From Gordonia sihwensis NBRC 108236 (GTDB taxonomy: Bacteria > Actinomycetota > Actinomycetes > Mycobacteriales > Mycobacteriaceae), in the NCBI RefSeq assembly GCF_000333035.1, contig NZ_BANU01000018.1:30690-94689 (forward strand): 64,000 nucleotides of DNA, written 5' to 3'. Positions 1 to 9,261 of the stretch are shown here, piece after piece. The notes below the pieces were generated by a model. The model was not told the origin of the DNA. It was given only the letters and a program-made list of their open reading frames with translations, and searched no databases. How positions within the stretch are numbered: position 1 is the first letter of the stretch; each line of letters begins with the position of its first letter. The translations under genes and the position numbers were made by a program.

Positions 1-844
1 CCTCGTCGTAGGCGGCGGATGTGCACTCGGTCCTGCTCCAGTACGGCACCTCCATCACCTTGGTGTAGAACTCCAGCCAGTCGCCGATCTTGTCCTTGGG
101 CGCGAACACCGGCCAGTTGGGCGGGAACGGCAGATACGGCAGGTGGTCGTACCAGACCGGATCGTGCAGGCACAGCGTCTTGTACCGGCCACGCCACTGG
201 TCGCCGGGCCGATCGTGCTTGTCGACGACGATCGACGGAACGCCGAGCTGCCGCAACCTCGCACCGAGCGCGATTCCGCCCTGACCGCCGCCGATCACGA
301 GGACATAGGGCTGGACGGCTCGGCCGAGTTCGGCCTCCTCGTCCTCCTTCTTCTCCGCCCACGACCGGCGGTCCGGGTCACTGCCGTGCACCGCGCCCCT
401 CGGCCGGCGCACGCCGCTGGGCTCTTCGAAGCCCTTCAACTCCTGCAGGGTGGTGAGCAGGGTCCACGCTCGGTCGACGCCGTCGTCGTCCTGCTTGATG
501 CGCAAGTGACCGTCACCGCGACCCACCCGGGTCTCGAACTCGATGAACGCCTCGACAACCCCGTCGGCCTCATTCGCCTCGTCCGTGCGCGCGAAGCCGC
601 CGGCCGCTGCATCCGTTTGACGCGCGGCGAGCATCGCGACGATCTCGTCGTGTCCTTCGACCGTCTTCAGGTTCCAGGTGAACGCCACCAGATCACGCCA
701 GAACGAGTCCGTCACGAACAACGAGGCGACCTGCTCCGGATCCCCCGAGGCCAGGGCTCTATCGAACTTCTCGAGCCAGGCGTCGATGCGTTCGGACGGG
801 GTGCGCCGCCCGGTGTCCACCGGCCGATCCATGGTCTGCGTCAT
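1..844 (-). CDS. Flavin-containing monooxygenase with N-terminal SnoaL-like domain (partial)
   Basis: About 281 residues are readable; the gene runs off the left edge, so the C-terminus is missing. Residues 1-150 look like a SnoaL/NTF2-like domain (opening MTQTMDRPVDTGRRTPSERI). A Rossmann FAD motif follows near residue 185 (VLVIGGGQGGIALGARL), then RPGDQWRGRYKTLCLHDP, as in class B flavin monooxygenases often labelled 'putative flavoprotein involved in K+ transport'. The substrate cannot be told. It is divergent from a GAF-domain regulator across a 168-bp promoter region, so that regulator probably controls it. The start is the ATG at 844; an internal Met five codons on (832) is an alternative. 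Confidence 0.85.
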   Translation of the reverse strand, partial: MTQTMDRPVDTGRRTPSERIDAWLEKFDRALASGDPEQVASLFVTDSFWRDLVAFTWNLKTVEGHDEIVAMLAARQTDAAAGGFARTDEANEADGVVEAFIEFETRVGRGDGHLRIKQDDDGVDRAWTLLTTLQELKGFEEPSGVRRPRGAVHGSDPDRRSWAEKKEDEEAELGRAVQPYVLVIGGGQGGIALGARLRQLGVPSIVVDKHDRPGDQWRGRYKTLCLHDPVWYDHLPYLPFPPNWPVFAPKDKIGDWLEFYTKVMEVPYWSRTECTSAAYDE

Positions 845-917
845 GACTGTGTCCTCTCACTGCGGTCATTCCAAGTTGTGATGCACAGCACACTCCTTCC
901 CGTTGGGGCCGACAAGC

Positions 918-935
918 GTTGCAGGGGGTTGCAAC
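918..935. promoter_or_regulatory. Inverted repeat in the monooxygenase/GAF-regulator promoter
   Basis: GTTGCA-GGGGGT-TGCAAC is a perfect 6-bp inverted repeat with a 6-bp spacer, lying between the divergent starts at 844 and 1013. Its place makes it a candidate operator for the neighbouring regulator; binding is inferred. Confidence 0.4.
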
Positions 936-1012
936 CGGCTTGACGACCGCGCGGGTGGGGGCGAAGCTGAATCCGTCATGTGACGACCACCACAGCGGCA
1001 TGAGGGAGTCCG

Positions 1013-2245
1013 ATGTCGAACGCGACGACCCGGCCGGTGCCGGAACCGGCGATCTCCTCCGGCGACGATCCCCGCGAGTTCGCGGCCGTGCTCCGCGCGG
1101 TGTACGACGCCGCACGATCGGGCGACAGACTGCCCGCCCGGCCGAGGTCGGTGATCGGGCAGTCGTGGGACCGGGTCACCACCGCGGGCGTCGATCCCGA
1201 TCGCGGAGCCGGACACGACCCGCTCGATCCGGGTGAGGTGGAATGCCGTCGCGCCGAATCCGGACTGGCCGACGTCCTCGAATCGGTCACCGGCAACCTC
1301 GACGTCCTGATCTCCGGCGGGGAGAATCTCCTCGTGGTCGCGGACGCCTCCGGCCACGTTCTCTGGCGGTCGGGCGGGCCGCAGGTCCTGCGCCGCGCCG
1401 ACCGACTCGGGTTCACCGAAGGAGCGTCGTGGTCGGAGCGGAATGTGGGGACCAACGCGATCGGAACGGCGCTGGTCTCACGCCAAGCCGTCCAGGTGTT
1501 CTCCGCCGAACACTTCGTCCGCACCCACCACACCTGGACGTGCACCGGTGCGCCGATCCGCGATCCGCGGACCGGCGACGTGATCGGCGTCGTCGACGTC
1601 AGCGGCCCTGCTCCGTCGATTCATCCCGCGACCCTCGCATTGGTCGACTCGGTGGCACGACTCGCGCAAGCGCAACTGCGTGATGCCCACCGCACCCGCC
1701 TCGACCTGCTCCGCAGCGTCGCCGCACCGATTCTGGCCCGCGCCGGAGCACCGGCCCTCGCGGTGGACCCCCACGGGTGGGTCGCCGCCGTCGACCGACT
1801 GCCTCCCCGCACCCGCGTCTGGCTTCCGCGGGACTTCAGCGCCGGGCGCGCACACGTCGGTGATCTGGGACCGTGCGACGTCGAGCCCCTTCCCGGCGGC
1901 TGGCTCCTGCGCGTAACCGATCCGGACGAAACGGCCACTACCACGCATGTCGTGCTCGTCGAAAGCACCGACGGGCCCGCGACAGTACATGTCGACTCTT
2001 CGGGTGCGGCATGGGTCCTCCATCCGTCACCGCGGCATCTTCAGATCCTCCGGCTCCTCGCCGCTCATCCCGATGGACTCAGCGCGGCCGAACTGTCGGC
2101 GCACCTGTTCGGAACCGCGGATCGAACCGTCACGGTCCGCGCCGAGATGTCCCGGTTGCGGCGCAAGCTCGGCGGGCTGCTGGTGGCCTCGCCCTACCGT
2201 TTCGCCGACATCGTGAGTGTGGAAGTGTCACCGGCGCCGACGTGA
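1013..2245 (+). CDS. GAF-domain transcriptional regulator (AcoR-like sensor half)
   Basis: 410 residues. The N-terminal half is a GAF sensor module of the AcoR type, with the signature GASWSERNVGTNAIGTAL near residues 140-157 and THHTWTCTGAPIRDP behind it. No AAA+ sigma-54 interaction domain follows. The last ~80 residues (SPRHLQILRLLAAHPDGLSA to MSRLRRKLGGLL) look like a winged helix DNA-binding domain. It therefore probably acts as a sigma-70-type regulator rather than a bEBP. GGGAG lies 6 bp before the ATG. Likely ligand: a substrate or product of the divergent monooxygenase (inference). Confidence 0.8.
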   Translation: MSNATTRPVPEPAISSGDDPREFAAVLRAVYDAARSGDRLPARPRSVIGQSWDRVTTAGVDPDRGAGHDPLDPGEVECRRAESGLADVLESVTGNLDVLISGGENLLVVADASGHVLWRSGGPQVLRRADRLGFTEGASWSERNVGTNAIGTALVSRQAVQVFSAEHFVRTHHTWTCTGAPIRDPRTGDVIGVVDVSGPAPSIHPATLALVDSVARLAQAQLRDAHRTRLDLLRSVAAPILARAGAPALAVDPHGWVAAVDRLPPRTRVWLPRDFSAGRAHVGDLGPCDVEPLPGGWLLRVTDPDETATTTHVVLVESTDGPATVHVDSSGAAWVLHPSPRHLQILRLLAAHPDGLSAAELSAHLFGTADRTVTVRAEMSRLRRKLGGLLVASPYRFADIVSVEVSPAPT

Positions 2246-2309
2246 TCTGACTCAGGTGCATCGGTCGTCTAGCCTGGATCAGGTATCGGCCGATGCCCAA
2301 AGGAGACGC

Positions 2310-3059
2310 ATGTTCGTCATCGCACAGATAAGCGATCTCCACTTCGACGGCGGCCCCGACCACCGCAGGCGGGTGGCCGCGCTGATGGATTATCTCAACG
2401 GTCGCTGCGGCGGCCCTCGGAACGTGGATGCACTGCTGGTGACCGGCGATATCGCCGACGAGGGGCTCCCCGAGGAATACCGCGAGGCCCTCGACGCGCT
2501 CGTCACCGACATTCCGACTCTGATGACCCTCGGCAACCACGACGAACGCGCCGCGTACAACTCGGTGGTGACCGGGACCGAGTGCAGTGAACCGGTGAAC
2601 TCGGCACTCCGTCTGTCCGGACTCCTGGTGCTCGCGCTCGACTCGTCGATCCCCGGCCGCTCCGACGGCTACATCTCCCGCGGCACCCTCGACTGGGCGC
2701 GCGCGCAGATAGCCGAAGCGGGCCCGGACACCGATGTGCTGGTGGCCTTCCACCACCCGGCGGTCCCGGTCGGGATCCCGTTCATCGACGACCGCAGACA
2801 GCTCGATCCCGGACTGCTCGCGGAGTTCGTCGGCGAGCACCCGAACATCGTCGGCTGCGTGGCGGGGCACGCGCACACACCGGCCGTGACCACCTTCGCC
2901 GGGCGGCCGCACGTCATCGCCCCCGGCGTCGCCTCGACCCTGAACCTTCCGTTCGAGGGCACCGACGTCCTCAACATCGCTCAGCGTCCCGGCGTCGCCT
3001 TCCACCTGATCGACGACGACCACCGGCTCACGACCCATTTCCGCGGAGTGCCGGTGTAG
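2310..3059 (+). CDS. Calcineurin-like metallophosphoesterase (CpdA-type cyclic nucleotide phosphodiesterase)
   Basis: 249 residues. The five metallophosphoesterase blocks are in order: DLH near residue 8, GDIADEG near 50, GNHDE near 77, HHP near 149 and GHAHT near 190. These bind the two metals and match class III cAMP phosphodiesterases (CpdA/Rv0805-like). Cytosolic; it would hydrolyse cAMP or related phosphodiesters. The ATG at 2310 is chosen because AGGAG sits 5 bp upstream; the open frame further upstream has no ribosome site. It ends 20 bp before the convergent TPR gene. Confidence 0.85.
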   Translation: MFVIAQISDLHFDGGPDHRRRVAALMDYLNGRCGGPRNVDALLVTGDIADEGLPEEYREALDALVTDIPTLMTLGNHDERAAYNSVVTGTECSEPVNSALRLSGLLVLALDSSIPGRSDGYISRGTLDWARAQIAEAGPDTDVLVAFHHPAVPVGIPFIDDRRQLDPGLLAEFVGEHPNIVGCVAGHAHTPAVTTFAGRPHVIAPGVASTLNLPFEGTDVLNIAQRPGVAFHLIDDDHRLTTHFRGVPV

Positions 3060-3078
3060 CTCGTCGGCCCACCGCGGA

Positions 3079-5895
3079 TCACTCGTCGTTCAACTCGAAC
3101 GCCAGCTGGTTGAGCCCTGGATGCTCGGGGTCGAGCCGTAGTCCTTCGAGCACCAGGTCCCACGCCCGTGCGCGCCCGTCGTCGCCGCCCGCCTCCACGG
3201 CCATGAGCGCCTGCAGATTCAGTCCGCTCAACGCCAGCGGAAGCCAGTTGGCCGCCGACGATCGCTCCACCACCGACTGCAGCAGCGCCTCGGCGCGCTC
3301 GGGGTCCGTGGACCGGAGGATGTCGGCGCGAGCGAGATCGAGCCGGGTTCGCTCGAAATCGACCGGACCGTCGACGCTCAGCTCGTCGTAGACGCGCTCG
3401 GCGCGCTCCAGCAGGCTCACGGCGGTGGCGTCGTCGCCCCCGAAGTGAGCGGCCAGAGCGGCGGATCGGAGCACCTCGCCGAGATCGTGCTGCGCGCCGA
3501 ACTCGGCGAACAGCTCCGCCGCATGGTCGAAGTCGGCCATCGCCTCGGGGTGCCGTCCGAGATCCATCAGTTCGCTCGCACGCGCCTGATACAGCTGCGC
3601 GAGGTACCCGGGATGTTCGTCGCCCACCACCGTGTCGAGCACCCGGGAGAACGAGATCACCGCGTCGTCCGGGAGCCGAGCCGACGATTGCGCACGGCCG
3701 AGCACCGCGAGACCGGCAGCGACGGCATCCTCGTCGCCGCGCTCGGACATCCGGTCGATCACCGGCCGTACCGCCTCGATCACCCGCCGCGCGTCGTCGC
3801 CTCGCGAGAGCTGCATCCGGGCCAAGTCGATCAACGCGGCATCGGCTTGATGATCGAGGCCTTCCACCATCCAGACGGCGATCGCCTGCTCCTGATCGGT
3901 CACCGCACCGTCGAAGTCCTCGGCCGCCGTGATCCGGAGTTCGGCCCGCTGAGCGAGCAGAGGCGCACGCTGCGCGTACCGGGAGTTCTCGACGGCCTCG
4001 TCCAGCAGACGCAACGCCGCCTGCTCATCGCTCATCGACTGCAGTTGCGCGGCGAATCCCAGGACGCCGGCCAGCTGGGCGTGGGCTTCGAGGCGTTGGT
4101 CGGGCGTCGAGGCGGCCGCGACCATCCGGCGGGCTGAGACGAGCGCCGCGTCGATCTCGGCGTCGGGAGAGTATCCGGCGGCGGCCCGCATCGACGCCGC
4201 CATGATGTGCAGCGCCGCCGCGATCGAGTAGGCATCGGCCTCCGCCGAGCCCGGGCGCGACGCCATCTCGTCCTCCACGAGGCGGATCTCGCCCGCCAAG
4301 CCGCGTCGCAGCGTCTCGATCCCCGCGTCCACCGCACGGCCGGCTCGCTCACCGTCCACGGGTTCGCTCGCCACGGCGACGAAACGCCAGTAGTTCGCCT
4401 GAGACAGCGCGGCCCACGCCGGATCCGGGTCCGGCGCCGACAGGAGCCGCTGCGGATCGAGGACGCCCTGTGCCGCCGCCTCCACATCGGCCATGAGTTC
4501 GGCCTGCGCCGCCATGGCCGGATACTCCGCGCGCGCCGCCGCAGCGGCTTCCCGCAGTGCCGCCTCGGCGGCGTGACGATCGCTACGGCGCAGGTCGGAG
4601 GCCAGCATGATCCGGGCCCGCGCCAGGCTGCGGCCGGTGAGTTCGCCGATCCGGCCCGCGAGCGCCTCGGCGCACGCCTCGGCCCTGCGACTCGAGACCA
4701 TGGAGAACACGGCCATGCCGCTCATCAACTCCTGGGCCGTCCGTTCGGCGACCGGCTTCACCCGGTCATCGGGCCGACCCGCGGCGCGGAGCGCCAGGGT
4801 CTGCTCGACCCACGTCGAGACCGCGCCGCTGCCGTTGCGGATGTCGAACCCCCGGGCGATGTCGCGCGCCACGTCGGCGAGTTCGGCCGCCAGATCGGCC
4901 GCCCGTCGGGTCCGGGCCGGACGACCCGGATCGGTGTGATGGGAGATCACAGCGTCCCCGTCCACCGCCGCGGCCGAAGCGAACGCCGCCGACAGCGCCG
5001 CGGCCAGCCGCGCCCGGTCGAGCGGCGTGAAGCAGTCGTCCAGATGGGGCAGGCGGCTCACCGCCAGATCCCGTGCCCGCCCGAGCTCACCGACGCGCAA
5101 CAGCGCGGGAATGGCTTCGGCGTGGCCGGTGGAGCCCGGGAACTCACCGTAGATCCGGTCGATGTGCTCGGCCGCCAGTACGACGTCGTCGCGCCGGCCG
5201 GCCGCGGCGTAAGCACCGATCAGCGCGACATGCGTCTCGGCGGGGAAGAACCCGCATCGCTCGCCGTCGTCCACTAGATCCGGCTCCGACAACTCGAGCG
5301 CTCGCGCGTGATCGCCGCACCGGCTGTAGAGCGCCGCGACCATCGCTCGCGCACCCTCCCGGCAGGTGCCGGCCGGCGGAGCGAAGTCCCGGCACTCGTC
5401 GAGGAACCGGCGGGCCGCGTCGGGGTCGCCGCGGTGCAGTGCGATCTTCGCGCGCACCACCGCGACCAGCGCATCCGACTCGTAGCCCGTCCCGCGGGTC
5501 CGCCGGATCCAGTCGTCGAGCAGATCTCGCACTTGGTCGAGCGACAGTTCGGGGACGTCGGGCACCGATTCGAGGAAGTCGACGAGCGTGGTGTTGAGCT
5601 GTTCGAGCTGTGTCGGCTCCAAATCGAGCGTCGCCGCCTGGCGGTCGTGGGCCCGGAGCATCCACGCCAGCAGAGTCAGCACGTCGGCCGCGGTCCCGGA
5701 CCACAGCGCCGCGTAGGAGGCCTCGAGCCGGACGACGAACCGCCAGTAGTCGTCGCCCAGTTCGTCGGCCCGGGCGATCAGCGCGGGAAACGCCCCGAAA
5801 TCCTCGTGGCCGAACCGCGGATCCCCGTACCGCGCGTGCCAGAGGTCGTTGACGAAACTCTCCAGACGCGGATCGTGCGTCGGCTGGTCGGTCAC
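3079..5895 (-). CDS. Large TPR-like helical repeat protein, partner of the Hsp90 gene
   Basis: 938 residues, almost entirely alpha-helical and rich in Ala/Arg/Glu, with repeated TPR-like helix pairs (for example HPGYLAQLYQARASELMDLG, HPEAMADFDHAAELFAE). No enzymatic motif, signal peptide or membrane segment was seen. The GTG at 5895 is chosen because GTGA overlaps the Hsp90 stop codon, indicating translational coupling. Hsp90 proteins classically use TPR co-chaperones, so a co-chaperone or client-adaptor role is inferred, not shown. Confidence 0.75.
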   Translation of the reverse strand: MTDQPTHDPRLESFVNDLWHARYGDPRFGHEDFGAFPALIARADELGDDYWRFVVRLEASYAALWSGTAADVLTLLAWMLRAHDRQAATLDLEPTQLEQLNTTLVDFLESVPDVPELSLDQVRDLLDDWIRRTRGTGYESDALVAVVRAKIALHRGDPDAARRFLDECRDFAPPAGTCREGARAMVAALYSRCGDHARALELSEPDLVDDGERCGFFPAETHVALIGAYAAAGRRDDVVLAAEHIDRIYGEFPGSTGHAEAIPALLRVGELGRARDLAVSRLPHLDDCFTPLDRARLAAALSAAFASAAAVDGDAVISHHTDPGRPARTRRAADLAAELADVARDIARGFDIRNGSGAVSTWVEQTLALRAAGRPDDRVKPVAERTAQELMSGMAVFSMVSSRRAEACAEALAGRIGELTGRSLARARIMLASDLRRSDRHAAEAALREAAAAARAEYPAMAAQAELMADVEAAAQGVLDPQRLLSAPDPDPAWAALSQANYWRFVAVASEPVDGERAGRAVDAGIETLRRGLAGEIRLVEDEMASRPGSAEADAYSIAAALHIMAASMRAAAGYSPDAEIDAALVSARRMVAAASTPDQRLEAHAQLAGVLGFAAQLQSMSDEQAALRLLDEAVENSRYAQRAPLLAQRAELRITAAEDFDGAVTDQEQAIAVWMVEGLDHQADAALIDLARMQLSRGDDARRVIEAVRPVIDRMSERGDEDAVAAGLAVLGRAQSSARLPDDAVISFSRVLDTVVGDEHPGYLAQLYQARASELMDLGRHPEAMADFDHAAELFAEFGAQHDLGEVLRSAALAAHFGGDDATAVSLLERAERVYDELSVDGPVDFERTRLDLARADILRSTDPERAEALLQSVVERSSAANWLPLALSGLNLQALMAVEAGGDDGRARAWDLVLEGLRLDPEHPGLNQLAFELNDE

Positions 5896-7655
5896 CTGGC
5901 GCCCGCCCGAGTAGCGAGATCCGCCAGCAGCATCACGGCTTCGTCCACGTCCCTGGCCGCGTCCGACGACAACGATCGGTGCGCTCGCACCAACGCCTGG
6001 CTGTAGACCGTCCGGACCAGGGCGCCCGCCACCGTCGGATCGGTGATCGACGGCAACCGTCCCACGAGCGTGTTCGCCACGTTCAGCAGCAGCACCGGCC
6101 GGCTCGGCACCTGATGGTCGTGCGCGTCGACCGCGGCGACCGCGGCCAACCACGCGTCGGGGTCCCCGGCGACCTCCGACAGCATCTCGCGACGGTCGCC
6201 CGCGAGTTTCGCCGAGTCATCGGTCAGCAGCACACCCGAGAGTTCGCCGGGCTCGATGGCCGTCAGATCCACGTCGCAGCCGTACGGCGCCAGCGCGGTT
6301 CCCGCCAGGGCGAGGGCACCGGCGAACCGCGTCCGCACATCGTCACCGACGTCTCCCAGCGCGGTCAGCAGCATCTCCTGCGTCACGTACTCGCCGGTGA
6401 TGTCGGGGTCGGCGGCGATCAACGCGCGGACCACACCTGTCTCGAAGGCGTAGCCGGCGTTGACCAGGCCGAAACCCCGGCTGCCCAGGATGTCGCCGAG
6501 GACGCGGAAGTCGTCGACGCTGCCGGTGTACCGCAGGTCGCCGAATCTCGCTCGGAAGGTCGCGAGCGGCATCGGCCCGTAATTGGTCTCGAAGACGCAG
6601 TGCCGGTCGACGAAACCCAGCAGTTCCGGCCGGTGGGCCGCGAGCGCCTTTATCCCCTGCTCGTGGACGCTGAGGAACTTCGCTCGTGTGGCGGGCCGCT
6701 GCTCGAGCCCGGCGAGCCAGGCCAGAACCTGCGCGCCGAGCGACTCGACGACGTCGTGGAACAGATCGTCGCGCACCACGCTCTCCCTCGATGCGGTCGG
6801 AGTCAGTCCGGTGGCGTCTACGACGACCCGCACGAAGAACGCCCACTCCGGGAGCAGCTCCGCGAGGTCGCCGACCAGGAGTCCCTTGACGTGGACGCGG
6901 TGCTCCGACCGTGCCACGAGGTCTCCGCCGCTGGGCGGAACGAACGCGACGCCGCGCAGACCCGCTTCGGGGATGTCGACCTGAAAGGTGTCGAGCGGAG
7001 TGAATCCGAACTCGTCCTGGCAGTAGGCGACCTGCGCGGCGACCCGGCGGCCCGCCTCGGCCGCGAAGACCTCGACCGGTGGATTGACTCGGCGTCCGTT
7101 CACCGTGACCGGGGTCGGGTGCAGGGCGGTGTATCGGGCAGCCAGCGAGGCCACGCGGTCGGGATCGAGCCACTGCTCGAATCCCGGACGTGCGCAGATC
7201 CGCACGGTGGTGCCGGTCTCGCTCCGGTCTCCCGGTCCGGTCTCGACGGTTCCGGACGCATCGCCCACCCACCGGACCGGGTCGTGTCCTTCGGCCTTCG
7301 ACGAGACCTCGATCCGGTCCCCGGCCAGGAATCCGCTGAGCAGCCCGACGCCGAACTGGCCGATCGTCGCCTGCTCGGAGAATCCGAGCTCGTCCCGTTT
7401 CGAGCTGCGGCCGATGGTCCCCAGCAGCTCGGCGATCTGGTCCGCCCGCATCCCGACGCCGGTGTCGGAGATGACGAACTCGGCCCCGTCGGCCGTGATG
7501 ACGATGGGTTGATCGACGCTCGGGCGCTCGGTCTGGGCGTCGATCGCGTTCTGAAGCAGCTCCCGGACGAATACGCCCGGGTTGGTGTACAGATTGTTCC
7601 CCAGTACATCGATGAGTCCGCGCAGGTCCACATCGAAGACCCCAGTTTGCTCCAT
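5892..7655 (-). CDS. Hsp90-family chaperone (HtpG-like)
   Basis: 587 residues, slightly shorter than typical HtpG (~630). The GHKL ATPase fold is intact: helix with FVRELLQNAIDA (catalytic Glu and Mg-binding Asn) near residue 28, DTGVGM near 75 and the lid motif GTIGRSSK near 90. Middle and C-terminal regions are divergent, as in the actinobacterial 'HSP90 family protein' group rather than E. coli HtpG, so I give no gene symbol. The start MEQTGVFDVDLRGLIDVLGN matches the family N-terminus. It is the first gene of a two-gene unit with the TPR protein. Confidence 0.88.
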   Translation of the reverse strand: MEQTGVFDVDLRGLIDVLGNNLYTNPGVFVRELLQNAIDAQTERPSVDQPIVITADGAEFVISDTGVGMRADQIAELLGTIGRSSKRDELGFSEQATIGQFGVGLLSGFLAGDRIEVSSKAEGHDPVRWVGDASGTVETGPGDRSETGTTVRICARPGFEQWLDPDRVASLAARYTALHPTPVTVNGRRVNPPVEVFAAEAGRRVAAQVAYCQDEFGFTPLDTFQVDIPEAGLRGVAFVPPSGGDLVARSEHRVHVKGLLVGDLAELLPEWAFFVRVVVDATGLTPTASRESVVRDDLFHDVVESLGAQVLAWLAGLEQRPATRAKFLSVHEQGIKALAAHRPELLGFVDRHCVFETNYGPMPLATFRARFGDLRYTGSVDDFRVLGDILGSRGFGLVNAGYAFETGVVRALIAADPDITGEYVTQEMLLTALGDVGDDVRTRFAGALALAGTALAPYGCDVDLTAIEPGELSGVLLTDDSAKLAGDRREMLSEVAGDPDAWLAAVAAVDAHDHQVPSRPVLLLNVANTLVGRLPSITDPTVAGALVRTVYSQALVRAHRSLSSDAARDVDEAVMLLADLATRAGAR

Positions 7656-7806
7656 GTCTGTCGATGGTAGGGGTCGCCGGTGACACTCCCGGGCCCCGGG
7701 ATCGGCGAATCCAGTCGTCCGGCGAACCGAGGCCGCACCGCCCCCGGGACGACGAGCACCCCGCCGATCCGGACGGATCGACGGGGTACTCGAGTTCGGT
7801 GCCCGG

Positions 7807-9255
7807 TTACAGAGCAGCGATGATGTCTTCGACGCGGTCCTTCGCGTCACCGAAGAGCATCTGGGTGTTCTCGCGGAAGAACAGCGGGTTCTGGACGCCC
7901 GCGTAGCCGGCCGCCATCGAACGCTTGAAGACGATCACGTCCTTGGCGTTCCAGACCTCCAGCACCGGCATGCCCGCGATCGGCGAGCCCGGATCCTCCG
8001 CGGCAGCCGGGTTCACGGTGTCGTTGGCGCCGATGACCAGCACGACGTCGGTCTCGGGGAAATCGTCGTTGATCTCGTCGAGCTCGAGCACGATGTCGTA
8101 CGGCAGCTTCGCCTCGGCCAGCAGCACATTCATATGGCCGGGGAGACGACCGGCCACCGGATGGATGCCGAACCGGACATCGATGCCCTTCGCGCGCAGC
8201 CGGGACGTCAGATCCGCGACCGGGTACTGCGCCTGGGCCACCGCCATGCCGTAGCCCGGGGTGATGATCACCGACTTGGCGCCGGACAGGAGCTCGGCGG
8301 CAGCCTCCGCGTTGATCTCGCGGTGTTCGCCGTAGTCGGTGTCGTCGGCCGGTCCGGCCTCGATGCCGAAACCGCCGGCGATGACCGAGATGAACGACCG
8401 GTTCATCGCTTTGCACATGATGTAGCTCAGGTACGCACCCGACGAGCCGACCAGCGCACCGGTGACGATCAGCAGATCGTTGCCGAGCAGGAAGCCCGAG
8501 GCCGCGGCGGCCCAACCGGAGTACGAGTTCAGCATCGAGATGACCACCGGCATGTCGCCGCCGCCGATGGAGGCGACCAGATGCCATCCGAGGAACAGCG
8601 CCAGAGCGGTGATGACCGCGAGCAGGATCATCGACGTGGTGTTGTCGTGGGTGTCGGACGCGACGTACACGCCCGTCAGAACCGCGAACACCACCAGCGA
8701 ACCGACGTTGATGAAGTTCTTGCCCGGAAGCATCAGCGGCGCCGACTTCATCTTCGCCGAGAGCTTCAGGTTGGCGACGATCGAACCGGTGAGGGTGACC
8801 GCACCGATGAAGATGCCGATCGCGATCTCCGCCTCGTGGATGTTGGTCAGCGACCGAACGTTTCCGGGATCGACGCCTGTGACGTCGAAGCCTTCGATCG
8901 CCCCGTTCCAGCCGATGAGCACGGCGGCCAGACCGACGAACGAGTGCAGCAGCGCGATGAGCTCGGGCATGCCGGTCATCTCGACGATCTTGGCGCGCCA
9001 CAGACCGATCAGCGCGCCGACGACCACGGCGCCGAACATCAGGACGATCGGCACCCACTTCATGTCGAGCGAGTCGAGGTCGACGATGTTCTTCAGGACC
9101 AGGACGATGGTGGCGACCAGCGCGATCGCCATGCCGACGATGCCGTAGGTCAGACCGCTCTTGGCCGACTCATGCTTCGACAGTCCGGCGAGCGAAAGGA
9201 TGAACAGCAGCGATGCGATGACATACGCCGCAACGGTGATTGCAGTGATTCCCAT
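7807..9255 (-). CDS. pntB: NAD(P) transhydrogenase subunit beta
   Basis: 482 residues. Eight to nine hydrophobic helices fill residues 1-270. They are followed by the soluble NADP-binding dIII domain beginning near [15 protein letters not shown] and including [21 protein letters not shown] and [14 protein letters not shown]. This subunit pairs with PntA in the inner membrane, coupling hydride transfer from NADH to NADP+ to proton entry. It starts 6 bp downstream of the pntA stop and is co-transcribed with it. Confidence 0.97.
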   Translation of the reverse strand: MGITAITVAAYVIASLLFILSLAGLSKHESAKSGLTYGIVGMAIALVATIVLVLKNIVDLDSLDMKWVPIVLMFGAVVVGALIGLWRAKIVEMTGMPELIALLHSFVGLAAVLIGWNGAIEGFDVTGVDPGNVRSLTNIHEAEIAIGIFIGAVTLTGSIVANLKLSAKMKSAPLMLPGKNFINVGSLVVFAVLTGVYVASDTHDNTTSMILLAVITALALFLGWHLVASIGGGDMPVVISMLNSYSGWAAAASGFLLGNDLLIVTGALVGSSGAYLSYIMCKAMNRSFISVIAGGFGIEAGPADDTDYGEHREINAEAAAELLSGAKSVIITPGYGMAVAQAQYPVADLTSRLRAKGIDVRFGIHPVAGRLPGHMNVLLAEAKLPYDIVLELDEINDDFPETDVVLVIGANDTVNPAAAEDPGSPIAGMPVLEVWNAKDVIVFKRSMAAGYAGVQNPLFFRENTQMLFGDAKDRVEDIIAAL

Positions 9256-9261
9256 GAGTGA

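Noticed and set aside
143..943. Long open frame antisense to the flavin monooxygenase
   Set aside because: Its translation has no domain sense (Arg/His/Asp-rich), and the opposite strand encodes clear SnoaL and FAD motifs.
5979..7670. 563-codon open frame opposite the Hsp90 gene
   Set aside because: Shadow of a high-GC gene; the minus strand has all GHKL ATPase motifs.
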